From JAAXVQ01 sp964604705 (lineage in GTDB: Bacteria; Oederibacteriota; JAAXVQ01), in the NCBI GenBank assembly GCA_964604705.1, contig CAZSAP010000017.1:1-64000 (forward strand): DNA of 64,000 bases, read 5' to 3'. Below are positions 36,601 through 44,070 of this stretch, piece after piece. The translations under genes were made by a program, and so were the position numbers. Under the pieces are notes generated by a model that made no database searches, was not told the origin of the DNA, and saw only the letters and a list, made by a program, of their open reading frames with translations. Position 1 is the first letter of the stretch. Every line of letters begins with the position of its first letter.

Positions 36601-37218
36601 TAATTTTGCGCCACTGAACATCCCGTGCATATTGGTTACACTGCTTACGTCCCAACGCTTTTTACCCAAGGTGGTTAGGGCTGATGCGTCCCGGAAGGTG
36701 TTGTTCATGTCCGTTACCCCACTCAAATCAGGCGCATCACTTGCTTTAATCACTACGTTGGCGGCTCCATCAAAGGCGTTTGCCATGCTGCTCCAATGCA
36801 GTCTCCCCCACTGGTCGACCGAGAGTATCTTTTCCTTGTCTCCGCTGGTAATAAAAAAAATTCTAGGAAAACGTCCCCGAATCCGTATGGTGTAAATACC
36901 TGCTTTACCAAAGTCATGGGTCACATTGCCCGTGATGCCGAGTTGCTCAAATGTTCCGTCATTGTTCCAATCCACATCGTATACATACCCACTGCCCACA
37001 GTAGGGATGGTAATGGACGTTGGGCTCGAAGTCCCTTTATTGTCGGTTTTCCAGGTGGTAATAAAATAATCCGAGGTGGCTGCCCATGTGACTGGACACA
37101 AACAAAATAGGACACTTACGCATATGAAACTCATACGCAATAATGCCGTAGTATAATTTAGGAATGTTCGGTTCACGGTAAACGCCCTTTTTCTGCTTTC
37201 CCTGGCTGCTATCTTCAC
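33637..37218 (-). CDS. BspA-type surface repeat protein fused to prolyl oligopeptidase (S9A)
   Basis: A 1193-residue secreted fusion. After a signal peptide (about 29-46) comes a short beta domain, then a BspA-like DUF285 region (about 165-475) with repeats of the WDTSHVTDMAFMF type. From about 526 the chain is a complete S9A prolyl oligopeptidase: YLWMEDSQ at the propeller start, catalytic Ser1045 in GGSNGG, Asp1128 in GKED and His1162 in GHQGG. Length and motifs suggest an active enzyme. The gene is AT-rich compared with all its neighbours and is flanked by a 19-bp direct repeat. It has no close upstream partner and probably came by transfer. A start 28 codons downstream (MSFICV) is possible. 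Confidence 0.9.
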   Translation of the reverse strand: MKIAARESRKRAFTVNRTFLNYTTALLRMSFICVSVLFCLCPVTWAATSDYFITTWKTDNKGTSSPTSITIPTVGSGYVYDVDWNNDGTFEQLGITGNVTHDFGKAGIYTIRIRGRFPRIFFITSGDKEKILSVDQWGRLHWSSMANAFDGAANVVIKASDAPDLSGVTDMNNTFRDASALTTLGKKRWDVSSVTNMHGMFSGAKLFKGGGGIEHWETGNVRDMSFMFYKAASFNGDLGKWNTRKVVTMRSMFNEATLFNSGQDNGYSVGTLARILGVFRRMILLDRGIGRWDTSHVTDMAFMFRKAFYFNQDLGRWDTRKVTAMQSMFCDALVFNGGYSRSDARRTAKILELLQSLFLWGKGMDQWDTGHVEDMEALFYGAVSFDRPIGHWNTGRVKSMVKMFAKAVSFNRNISQWDTHQVVNMSSMFYKAASFNQPIGHWNIAGLTQATFMFKEAGLSVENYDDLLIGWNKQKLKAGVMFDAGNSKYNKGGKARANIIAKAQWVIVDGGATQNSECSPTTATSYMLHGVKIKDKYLWMEDSQSEELQKWVDKQNCASREFLDNLKERRWLTQQFQNPGRNEESVRLELLQSKRVFYWRKNVGETYKVYCTRASSSAPEEILVNPNLWKNNHYIDNGYASPDGRYMAYVETIGGDHDGVIRIIDVKTKALLSDQLMGSWQAMCDWDGDSKGFYYCTNGSKNVGQTTEDKDFWISVYHHRLGTSGEDRKVFYDRTHKDYIHGVVLSEDKNYLMLYRGQNGGKNELFVQTLNPEGPVMPVVKGLEAYYYGDIYKDKLFIQTNSQAPNGQVFITEVNHPAKAYWKLFLPEQESVLQRVIFADQHVYAVYLKHACTQIKIYDFNGKFIREIPLPGMGTASVYGYWLKGPVYIDYVSFLHPPATYTYDFKANKLTLIKEDSSARFCDFSDLEVKQVWYRSKDNTPISMFLVQRKNLIENGTHPVILEGYGGFNHPQTPGFNGYSYHLMKQGVVFAYPNLRGGGEYGEKWHQAGMKEKKQNTIDDYIGAAEWLIANHYTNPTRLAALGGSNGGLTVAAAMMQRPELFKVVVCESALLDMLRYQRFNYADIWKDEYGTSENEDEFKYLLRYSPYHNVKGYKTYPDILFTVGKEDVTVALMHSFKMVAKMQDPIWRNKVFLAVYDDIGHQGGNVDTVVNKAMDKYTFLLNELNVEVQDKK

Positions 37219-37416
37219 TTCACTATTGCAGCTCTTGAGGTAGTTAGACCTGATATTTAAATTTTTCTCTCATTAATATCCGCTAAACTAAACTTGAAAA
37301 CGTCACAAGACAATGATTCCCATAATTTATATTTAAACAGATACCAGAAATAACCATAAAAGGACACTTCAGTAGGCAGCATTGAGCCCTGCAGAGATCC
37401 ATGATCTCTGGGTGCA
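37219..37416. other. AT-rich non-coding stretch upstream of the fusion gene
   Basis: About 200 bp with no supported ORF on either strand; a longer minus-strand frame here is a shadow of the GT2 gene. The stretch shares the AT-rich composition of the fusion gene and probably holds its promoter, but I could not pick out clear -35/-10 boxes. Confidence 0.5.
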
Positions 37417-38238
37417 CTATTTTTTTCGCTTGAAAAGCGTGGAGCCCACCGGCAGGGTCTCGCCCTTTTGGCGATAGGCGTCCCAGGCTTTGAGTTCGGA
37501 GGCAAAGATATACGCAGCGGAAAACACATGAAACAAAAATCCCGGCAGGCCGTCGAGGATGCCGCGTTTGTTGAGGTAGGACTTGGTGAAGCGGTGCACC
37601 GGCTTGAGGACAAGGTCGTACCCCGTGGGCTTGCGCCCCTGAGCCACAATGCGTTCGGCCTCGGCCGTGGTGTACCGGTCGAATTTTTCAAAGTAGTGTT
37701 CCAGGTTGCGGTACGAGTAGTGCAGAATGTCGCCCTGCACCCGCCCCACCGGTCCCTGCACTTTCACGCCGCGATGAATCCCGACTTCGGGGTAGCCGCC
37801 CAGCGCACGCTTGAAAAACCGCAGATGCAGATCCGGATACAACCCGCCGTGACGGAGCCATTGTCCAAAATGAAAGTTTTTAATCGGCACCCAATACCCG
37901 GCCAACGCGTGGGGGTCTTGGGAGAGTCGGGTCAGTTCCTGCGCGAGCTCAGGCGTGGCCCGTTCGTCGGCATCCAGGATAAAAACCCAGTCACCGGTAA
38001 GTTGGGAGAGCCCGTACACCCGCGCCGGTTCCGGGTAGCCGTAATGCTCGCGAAAATAGCGCAGCTTCGCGCCGGCTTTTTTGGCCAGTGCTACGGTGTT
38101 GTCCGTGCTCTCGTTGTCCACAACCACGATCTCGTCGGCAAACCCGAGTGTGGCCAGACAGGCTTCGATGTTGTGGGCTTCATTGTAGGTATGCACCACC
38201 GCGGAGATGCGGGGGCGTGAGGTGCGGGCGGAGGTCAT
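37417..38238 (-). CDS. Glycosyltransferase family 2 (LPS core type)
   Basis: A 273-residue GT2 enzyme. ISAVVHTYNEAHNIEACLATL and ILDADERATPEL carry the nucleotide-sugar and metal-binding (DXD) motifs. Family members with this length and the C-terminal basic tail add sugars such as glucose or GalA to the LPS core. It overlaps the downstream end of the GT4 gene by 4 nt (ATGA, 38235-38238). Its last codons form the right copy of the 19-bp direct repeat. Confidence 0.9.
   Translation of the reverse strand: MTSARTSRPRISAVVHTYNEAHNIEACLATLGFADEIVVVDNESTDNTVALAKKAGAKLRYFREHYGYPEPARVYGLSQLTGDWVFILDADERATPELAQELTRLSQDPHALAGYWVPIKNFHFGQWLRHGGLYPDLHLRFFKRALGGYPEVGIHRGVKVQGPVGRVQGDILHYSYRNLEHYFEKFDRYTTAEAERIVAQGRKPTGYDLVLKPVHRFTKSYLNKRGILDGLPGFLFHVFSAAYIFASELKAWDAYRQKGETLPVGSTLFKRKK
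37427..37445. repeat. 19-bp direct repeat, right copy
   Basis: This copy is inside the GT2 reading frame, close to its stop codon. It is identical to 33536-33554. Beyond the identical block, the left copy still encodes the same final residues with different codons, which suggests that it came from a related but not identical gene end. Confidence 0.88.
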
Positions 38239-39397
38239 GCTTTCTTGGCCACGCGTTCGTAAAGCGCTTCGTATTCGTTGAGCATACGCTTTTTGTCAAA
38301 CATCTTACGTACGGCCAGGCGTCCGCTCTCGCCGATTTGCATGCGGCGCATGGGATCGGCCAGGAGAAAGTTCACGGCCGCGGCAATCGCGTCGGGGTTT
38401 TGCGGCGGAACCAACAGCCCGGTCTCGCCGTGCTTGATGAGCTCCGGAACACCGCCGGCATTGGTGGCCACCACCGGTATGCCGCGGGCCATGGCCTCGA
38501 TGACAATCAGGCCAAACGGCTCACAATCGCTGGGCAACACAAAAATATCCACGGCCGAAAGAAAGCGCCCCACATCCTGTTGGAACCCTGTGAAGTCAAG
38601 CGCGTGGAGCATACGCAGGAACTGCCCACGCACCCAAATTGAGATCGAAAAGGAAAAATCCGGAGAGTAGGCTTTCCCGCCCAGCAGAAAATGCACGGTG
38701 GGATTTTTGGCGCGCACCATTTCGCAGGCTGAGAGGTAATATGTAAATCCCTTGTTGGGGCGCCAGACACCGGTGCTGCCCACCACGGGAATATCCTGGG
38801 CCAGGCTGAGTTCCTCGCGCAGCGTGGAGGGATACTCACGGTCCACTTCCACATTGGTGGCACATAAAATTTTCTGGAGTTTTTCTTCCGGCAACTGATA
38901 CTCGCGCGCCAAGGAACGCACGTATTCCGAGATGCAGACAAAGGTATTCGTATAGGGTGCCAGGCTCCGCATGCAGCGGGCCACATAGCCCTTGCGTCCG
39001 GTGCTCATGGCGCCACCACCCATACCATGGGCACCTTGGCCCATTTGGCAGCATAGGCGGCCAACTTGGCCTCCTGCAAACCACTCACATGGACCACACG
39101 AATGTTAAGGGTCTTAAGCAAACGGTAGGTTTTCAAAATCGCCGGCACCGAAACCGCAAGGTAGCGCCGTTTGCCTTTTCCGAACGGAATGATTGTGGGG
39201 GTCAAGGCCCGCTTGCGCAGTTCTTCGGCAAACGCACCGTCTTCACAGCACAGGACATGCGGTATAAAACGCGTGCGGTCCAAGCCCTCCAGGATCGTGA
39301 GCAAATGGACCTGCCCGCCGCCAATCGTGCCGTGATAGTTCACGAACAAGATCGGAATGGGCGTGGACGTTGTCTGAGTTGTCGGCATTGGTTCCAT
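38235..39397 (-). pseudogene. GT4 glycosyltransferase broken by a frameshift near 39005
   Basis: Two overlapping frames together make one typical GT4 (GT-B fold) glycosyltransferase of about 385 residues. The N-terminal part (39397 to 39005) starts ILFVNYHGTIGGGQVHLLTI after an AAAGGAG site. The C-terminal part (39008 to 38235) contains DIPVVGSTGVWRPNKG, the nucleotide-binding region and the EPFGLIVIEAMARGIPVVATNAGG signature. The break falls inside the N-terminal Rossmann domain, so two functional halves are unlikely. Stop and start overlap as ATGA, which would also allow coupled translation. A sequencing error in GGTGGTGGCGCC is the simplest explanation. Confidence 0.75.
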
Positions 39398-39407
39398 TCG
39401 AACTCCT

Positions 39408-40181
39408 TTAACCGGCGCGCTGGATCTGATTGAGTTCCCACAACTTGGCATGCTTGATCAGTGTGTTCAAGGCCGAAAGCGCACAAAGGGCAAACCCCTG
39501 AAACCCATCCCGCCACCCGGCTTTTATGACATACATTTTAAAAAAAGTCCAGCCCGGATCCAAGCCCAAGCGGACCCAGGAGGTGCGCTTGCCCCGCTCG
39601 GCCCGATCTTGCGCAGCTAAGCTGGTGTACCGGTTCATCCTCTGCAAATACTCGCTGCAGGTGGCATACGAGTAATGGTCCAACGCGCCGCTCAGGTGTC
39701 CCACCGTCCCTTGCACCTGCAAGGCTTCATGCACATGTTTGAGGGTAAACGCCCCGCGCCCGGCGCGGAACAAGCGTAATTGCCAATCCGGGCTCCATCC
39801 GCAATGGCGAATCTCCCGACCTAAAAAATAATTGCGCCGCGAGACCCAGTACCCGTCCAGGGCGCCGGATGCACTCACGGTACGGGCGATTGCGGCGGCC
39901 AACTCCGGACTCACACACTCGTCGGAATCGATCGAGAGCACCCACCCGGACTTCACGCCTTGGATCAAGCGGTTCTTGGTTTGGGCATATCCTTCCCAGG
40001 CAACGGTTTGCACCTTCGCCCCGGCCCGCTTGGCCCATTCGGCCGTACGGTCCGCGGAGTCATTAACGCCCACGATCACCTGGGCGCAAAAACCCAGGGC
40101 CTTAACGCAGGCTTCAATCGTCCCTTCGGCGTTGCGCGCTATGATGACTGCGGTTATGTTCAGCTTCGGCTGTGCCTTCAT
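39408..40181 (-). CDS. Glycosyltransferase family 2 (LPS core type)
   Basis: A GT2 enzyme of about 257 residues and a paralogue of the GT2 gene at 37417. ITAVIIARNAEGTIEACVKAL and LSIDSDECVSPEL carry the binding motifs. Such enzymes add core sugars to lipid A-Kdo. The start is ATG 40181 (MKAQPKL), with AGGTGA upstream; an earlier GTG two codons away is possible. It follows an intergenic stretch with a fold-back element (40199-40359) and precedes the GT4 gene by 10 bp. Confidence 0.9.
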   Translation of the reverse strand: MKAQPKLNITAVIIARNAEGTIEACVKALGFCAQVIVGVNDSADRTAEWAKRAGAKVQTVAWEGYAQTKNRLIQGVKSGWVLSIDSDECVSPELAAAIARTVSASGALDGYWVSRRNYFLGREIRHCGWSPDWQLRLFRAGRGAFTLKHVHEALQVQGTVGHLSGALDHYSYATCSEYLQRMNRYTSLAAQDRAERGKRTSWVRLGLDPGWTFFKMYVIKAGWRDGFQGFALCALSALNTLIKHAKLWELNQIQRAG

Positions 40182-40198
40182 GCTCACCTGTTATCTAC

Positions 40199-40359
40199 GA
40201 GACCTCTGGAACCCTTGGTTTGCGTTTACGTAAGGCCTTTTCCATCAGGCTCGTCGCCTGCACATTTTCTTAACGAGAGAAAATGATTCCGGCAACGAGC
40301 AAAAGATTTTAAGTAGTAGGCTGGGTACGTAATCTCAAACCAAGGATTCCAGAGGTCTC
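40199..40359. repeat. Fold-back element, conserved-core family, copy 2
   Basis: A 161-bp palindromic element. Outer arms (40199-40232 and 40326-40359) are 34 bp with three mismatches and are unrelated in sequence to those of copy 1. The 93-nt core aligns with copy 1: P2 is 40249-40258 with 40291-40300, and P3 is 40263-40270 with 40278-40285. Both stems differ from copy 1 on both sides, keeping pairing. The invariant CGTAAGGCC...CCATC, ATTCC and GTAGGCTGRGTACG blocks are present. The core lies in the same orientation on the plus strand as copy 1, although the flanking genes run on the minus strand. Confidence 0.85.
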
Positions 40360-40430
40360 CTAAATTAATAACCTGGTTATTGTAGTGGATCGTCGGCCAA
40401 ATCGCCAGTGCAATATATTGAGTCCAGCTT

Positions 40431-41444
40431 TTACTTTTTGCCCTGCAGCAGGATGTGCGCGGCTTCCCAAACCTCACCCGGCGAGATCTCGCGCAGGCAG
40501 GCATGATGCCCCAGGGGGCACGCTTTCGAACCGTGCAACGAACAAGGACGGCAAGGCAACTCACAGGAAAACAAGCGCACGCGCGCTGTTTCTGCGGGGG
40601 CAAAGCCAAACTCCCGAACCGTCGGACCAAAAAACGCCAACACGCGCGTTCCGGCCGCAACCCCCAAATGCATGGGCCCGGAATCGTTGCATACCAAAAG
40701 GGGCGCCTCTGCCAATAGGGCCGCCAACAAAGGCAGAGACGTTTGCCCGGCCAAGGTGACCGAATGAGGCACTTGCCTTTGAAGCGCGGCGAGCACATCT
40801 TGTTCGGCCGGTCCGCCGATCCAAACCGTTCGCACACGGCCCTCTTTTTGGAAACGATCGGCCAAAGCTGCGTAATGTTCCACCGGCCATTGTTTGGTAA
40901 ACCATTTGGCGCCCGGCGCCATGGCCACCCACGATGCTTTCGGTTGTATCCCGGCGTGCGCCAAACAGGCACGTGCCTCGGCCCGCAGGGTATCGGAAAG
41001 CGCCAGTTTTGGCGCATCCAACTGAATCTCAAAGCCCGCACGGCGGGCGGCTTCCGCGTACCACTGAGTGACAGATTCCTTGGGCCCCAGCGAGGACCAC
41101 GCATTCCAGAACATGCGGTGACCGCCGGGATGCACCAACAGCCGTCGCGCTCCAGACCGCTTGGCGTAGCGCAGCACCGGGCCGGACCCGGATGCGCACT
41201 GTTTGATCCAGCGGCGGGCGCGCAGGGTTCCATGCCAATCCAAAATCACCGGGTACGCCGCGGTCACATGCTTCGGATCGGTCATGACCGCATGCACCCC
41301 GGGAAATAATTCCACCAAGGCTTTATACTCCGGCTTGGTCAATACCGCCACACGGTGCCCCGCACCGGCGAGGGCACTCACCACCGGCTGCGTCAATACC
41401 ACATCGCCGAGCGAGCTTAAACGTACGGCCAAAATGTCGGTCAT
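40431..41444 (-). CDS. Glycosyltransferase family 9 (heptosyltransferase-like)
   Basis: A 337-residue GT9 enzyme. DILAVRLSSLGDVVLTQPVVSAL at the start, VAMAPGAKWFTKQWPVEHYAALAD, and NDSGPMHLGVAAGTRVLAFFGPT are family signatures. The C-terminal CELPCRPCSLHGSKACPLG is Cys-rich as in many heptosyltransferases. Its position just after waaA and lpxK fits heptosyltransferase I or III in core assembly. A 335-residue frame on the same strand is a shadow and was rejected. Confidence 0.9.
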   Translation of the reverse strand: MTDILAVRLSSLGDVVLTQPVVSALAGAGHRVAVLTKPEYKALVELFPGVHAVMTDPKHVTAAYPVILDWHGTLRARRWIKQCASGSGPVLRYAKRSGARRLLVHPGGHRMFWNAWSSLGPKESVTQWYAEAARRAGFEIQLDAPKLALSDTLRAEARACLAHAGIQPKASWVAMAPGAKWFTKQWPVEHYAALADRFQKEGRVRTVWIGGPAEQDVLAALQRQVPHSVTLAGQTSLPLLAALLAEAPLLVCNDSGPMHLGVAAGTRVLAFFGPTVREFGFAPAETARVRLFSCELPCRPCSLHGSKACPLGHHACLREISPGEVWEAAHILLQGKK

Positions 41445-41447
41445 GGG

Positions 41448-42494
41448 TTAGGGTTTCTTCTTCAGTTTAATCGACTGGACCAATTTATCCACCCGCGCCT
41501 GGAGCTTCATGCCTCCGGACTGAATGTCAAACGCCACTCCGAGCGACCAACCCTTGACAGTCCAATCGGCGGGCCAGGCGAGGCGCACGGCATCTTTGGA
41601 GGTCGTGACTATCTCTGATTTGAGCGAAACCGCGTGGTGGAAAATGCGTTTGCGCTCGGCGTCCGTGAACCAATGGTGATCCGCAAAGGAAAAATGTCCG
41701 GTCACGGTAGCGCCTAAGCTCTCGAGCGTCTTTTCAAACGCTTCGGGACGAGCGATCCCCGAGACCGCCAACACCCGCCGGTTGGCCAGAAATTCCGGCG
41801 ATTGCTTTTTCTTGCCATCCAGGGAAATTAAGTTCGCGGGTGTATGTTGCGCATTTAAAATCAGGGCCTCAGGAGCCAAGCGAGCCAGACGCGCCACCAG
41901 GGCCTCGGTACGATGTTGGTCCGCACGCGTGACGATAATCACACCGGCCTCTGCCAAAGCCCCTACGGGTTCGCGCAAGCGTCCGGCGGGCAGCAATGCT
42001 TCCCCGCCAAACGGATCGGCCGCATCCACCAGGACAATATCCAGATCGCGATACAGTTGGTCGCGGCGTTGGAAGCCATCGTCTAAGACCAAGACCTGGC
42101 ACCCCAAGGCCTGGACGGCCTGCATGCCCGAAATCCAACGATCCTTGCCCACGACTAAGGCAACACCAGGCAAACGCTGCGCCAGTAAGTACGGTTCGTC
42201 TCCGGCTTCATCCACCGAAACTTCCGGCCCCTGCCCTTTGGAAACCACCAGGGTGGCCGCTCGACTGCGCCGCTTATATCCGCGGGATAAAATACCGGGC
42301 TTCAACCCATGCGCCAGTAAGAGACGACATAAATACGCCACAGCTTCGGTCTTTCCAGTTCCTCCGGTAGTGATGTTCCCTACGGAAATCACCGGCACCG
42401 GCAGGCGCCAAGGCGGAAGCTCGCGCAGACGTGCGCGCCTGCGGGCCACCACCCAGCCGTACAACCAACTTAAAGGTACAAGAAAACGATTCAT
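41448..42494 (-). CDS. lpxK: Tetraacyldisaccharide 4'-kinase
   Basis: A 348-residue membrane-associated kinase that phosphorylates the 4' position of lipid A disaccharide. The P-loop is GNITTGGTGKTE (39-50), and the family segments SRGYKRRSR and LDDGFQRRDQLYRDLDIVLVDA are present. The frame extends upstream, but the ATG at 42494 overlaps the waaA stop as ATGA and places the N-terminal helix (MNRFLVPLSWLYG) as in other LpxK. Translation is likely coupled with waaA. Confidence 0.95.
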   Translation of the reverse strand: MNRFLVPLSWLYGWVVARRRARLRELPPWRLPVPVISVGNITTGGTGKTEAVAYLCRLLLAHGLKPGILSRGYKRRSRAATLVVSKGQGPEVSVDEAGDEPYLLAQRLPGVALVVGKDRWISGMQAVQALGCQVLVLDDGFQRRDQLYRDLDIVLVDAADPFGGEALLPAGRLREPVGALAEAGVIIVTRADQHRTEALVARLARLAPEALILNAQHTPANLISLDGKKKQSPEFLANRRVLAVSGIARPEAFEKTLESLGATVTGHFSFADHHWFTDAERKRIFHHAVSLKSEIVTTSKDAVRLAWPADWTVKGWSLGVAFDIQSGGMKLQARVDKLVQSIKLKKKP

Positions 42495-43888
42495 ACGGGC
42501 CACTCCGGCCAATCGTCCAAGGCCACACCTTGGTTGCGATTTGTGTTTTGTGAGGCAAACGAAGAAAGGTTCTCCGTGCGCCAGTTCTTTACTTCGCTTC
42601 CCCAACGCTTTATCAGCATGAGCTTTTGCAACAGCGCGGCGGTCTGACCGGACGCGCCTCGGTGCGCATTCACGGCTTGGCGCGCCAGCTGCCCGTGCTG
42701 CCGGGAAAGTTCCGGATCCCGCAAATAGTTTAAGACCATCTGGGCTAAGTCATCGGCTTGGCGCACCACAGTCCCGGCCCCACGCTCCAACAACACCTCG
42801 GCCCCTTTGGTAAAATGCTCGGTGTACGGACCAAAGAGCACGGGCACACCGGACCCCGCCGGCTCAAGTGGATTGTGTCCGCCCAATGGAACCAAACTCC
42901 CGCCGACAAAAGCCACGCGCCCCAACCCGTAGATCTTCACCAGTTCCCCCATTGTGTCCAATACGATAATGGGGAAATTTAACAACTCACTGCTTACCCG
43001 GCTGCGATAGGTAAACTCCAAACGCCGGGACAAGAGCAATTTTTCAACTTCGTTAAGACGTTCCAAATGACGCGGAGCCAGGATTAGAACCGCATCCGGG
43101 ATCTGCTCGCGCACTTTGACAAAGGCGTCTAAAATGATTTCTTCTTCCCCAGGGCGTGTGCTGCCCGCCACCCATACCGGTTGCTCAGACGAAATCCGCA
43201 ATTCTTGGGCCAACGCACTGGGAGTATCCACCGTGGCCGAATCAAACTTGGCATTGCCCGTGACTTTCACCCGATGCGCATTGGCCCCGAGTTTTAAGTA
43301 GCGTTCCGCATCGCCGTCGCTTTGAATGGCCAATAAATCAAACCGATCCAGAATCTCACGCAACCATAGACCCAGACGCTGATATCCACGGAAACTTTTT
43401 TCCGACATGCGCCCATTGACCAACGCCAACAGGCAACCTTGTCGCTTGGCTTCATGTAAAAGATTGGGCCAGATCTCGGTCTCGGCAATGACTAAAATAT
43501 CCGGTTCCACTCGACGCAACGCCCGCTTAACCGATCCGGAAAAATCCAAGGGCACCAAAAGCGTATGGGCCACCGCCGGGATTTTTTCCCGAATCAAATT
43601 GAACCCATTGAGGGTCATGGTGGATACGACCACGGAAAGATTGGGGTGCCGTTCCTTAAGCGCCGTCACAATCGGGGCCACGGCCGAAAGCTCTCCCACG
43701 CTGGCGGCATGAAACCAAACCCGGGGATGCGGCAAATCGGCCAACGCCTCACGCTGCTCGCGCGAATAAAAGCCCAGACGAGACCAAAAGCCCTGACGCA
43801 GCTTGGGCGCAAACGGCAGAGCGCACAATACAATGGGCCAAGCCAAAATCGAGAGGCTGTTAATGATCAGATTATAGTAAAAATACAT
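42491..43888 (-). CDS. waaA: Kdo transferase
   Basis: A 465-residue inner-membrane-anchored Kdo transferase that attaches one or two Kdo residues to lipid IVA. An N-terminal anchor helix is followed by HAASVGE (60-66, carrying the catalytic base Glu66) and by ETEIWPNLL and VTGNAKFD, all family signatures. TAGGAGC precedes the ATG at 43888; an ATG six codons upstream is less likely. The C-terminus is about 40 residues longer than average. A fold-back element lies 51 bp upstream of the start. Confidence 0.95.
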   Translation of the reverse strand: MYFYYNLIINSLSILAWPIVLCALPFAPKLRQGFWSRLGFYSREQREALADLPHPRVWFHAASVGELSAVAPIVTALKERHPNLSVVVSTMTLNGFNLIREKIPAVAHTLLVPLDFSGSVKRALRRVEPDILVIAETEIWPNLLHEAKRQGCLLALVNGRMSEKSFRGYQRLGLWLREILDRFDLLAIQSDGDAERYLKLGANAHRVKVTGNAKFDSATVDTPSALAQELRISSEQPVWVAGSTRPGEEEIILDAFVKVREQIPDAVLILAPRHLERLNEVEKLLLSRRLEFTYRSRVSSELLNFPIIVLDTMGELVKIYGLGRVAFVGGSLVPLGGHNPLEPAGSGVPVLFGPYTEHFTKGAEVLLERGAGTVVRQADDLAQMVLNYLRDPELSRQHGQLARQAVNAHRGASGQTAALLQKLMLIKRWGSEVKNWRTENLSSFASQNTNRNQGVALDDWPEWPV

Positions 43889-43939
43889 ACTTGCTCCTAA
43901 AGGCAATCACGGTTCACAATGTTCTTAACGCAAGACTCT

Positions 43940-44066
43940 CGTACAAAGGATCCTATAAATCGTAGGCATAGACGATAGAGGAAAAATGTCCTCATTTTTC
44001 CGATCTCGAGGTCGACCCTCTGCGGTCGACCGTTCTGGTCCTGCGATTTATAGGATCCTTTGTACG
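43940..44066. repeat. Fold-back element between lpxB and waaA
   Basis: A 127-bp element with perfect 23-bp outer arms (43940-43962 and 44044-44066). Inside are a 9-bp hairpin (43980-43988 with 43993-44001) and an 8-bp hairpin (44010-44017 with 44024-44031, GGTCGACC). The core does not align with the other elements, but the plan is the same: long palindromic arms around a multi-hairpin core of 80-95 nt. It begins 4 bp after the lpxB stop and may sit in the leader of waaA. Confidence 0.8.
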
Positions 44067-44070
44067 CCCG

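Noticed and set aside
33536..37445. Block as a classical transposon or phage
   Set aside because: No transposase, integrase or terminal inverted repeats were found; only a direct repeat flanks it.
37257..37691. A 144-codon minus-strand frame over the GT2 3' end
   Set aside because: Shadow of the GT2 gene with a Ser/Pro/Arg-rich product and no signal.
40199..40359. Fold-back element as an ordinary terminator
   Set aside because: No T-run follows on either strand, and the core is conserved between copies.
40367..40381. Perfect 15-bp palindrome beside the second fold-back copy
   Set aside because: Short and without a clear promoter nearby; could be chance.
40226..41233. A 335-codon minus-strand frame overlapping the GT9 gene
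   Set aside because: It is Arg/Pro/Trp-rich, has no recognised motif and runs into the fold-back element; the other frame is a clear GT9 enzyme.
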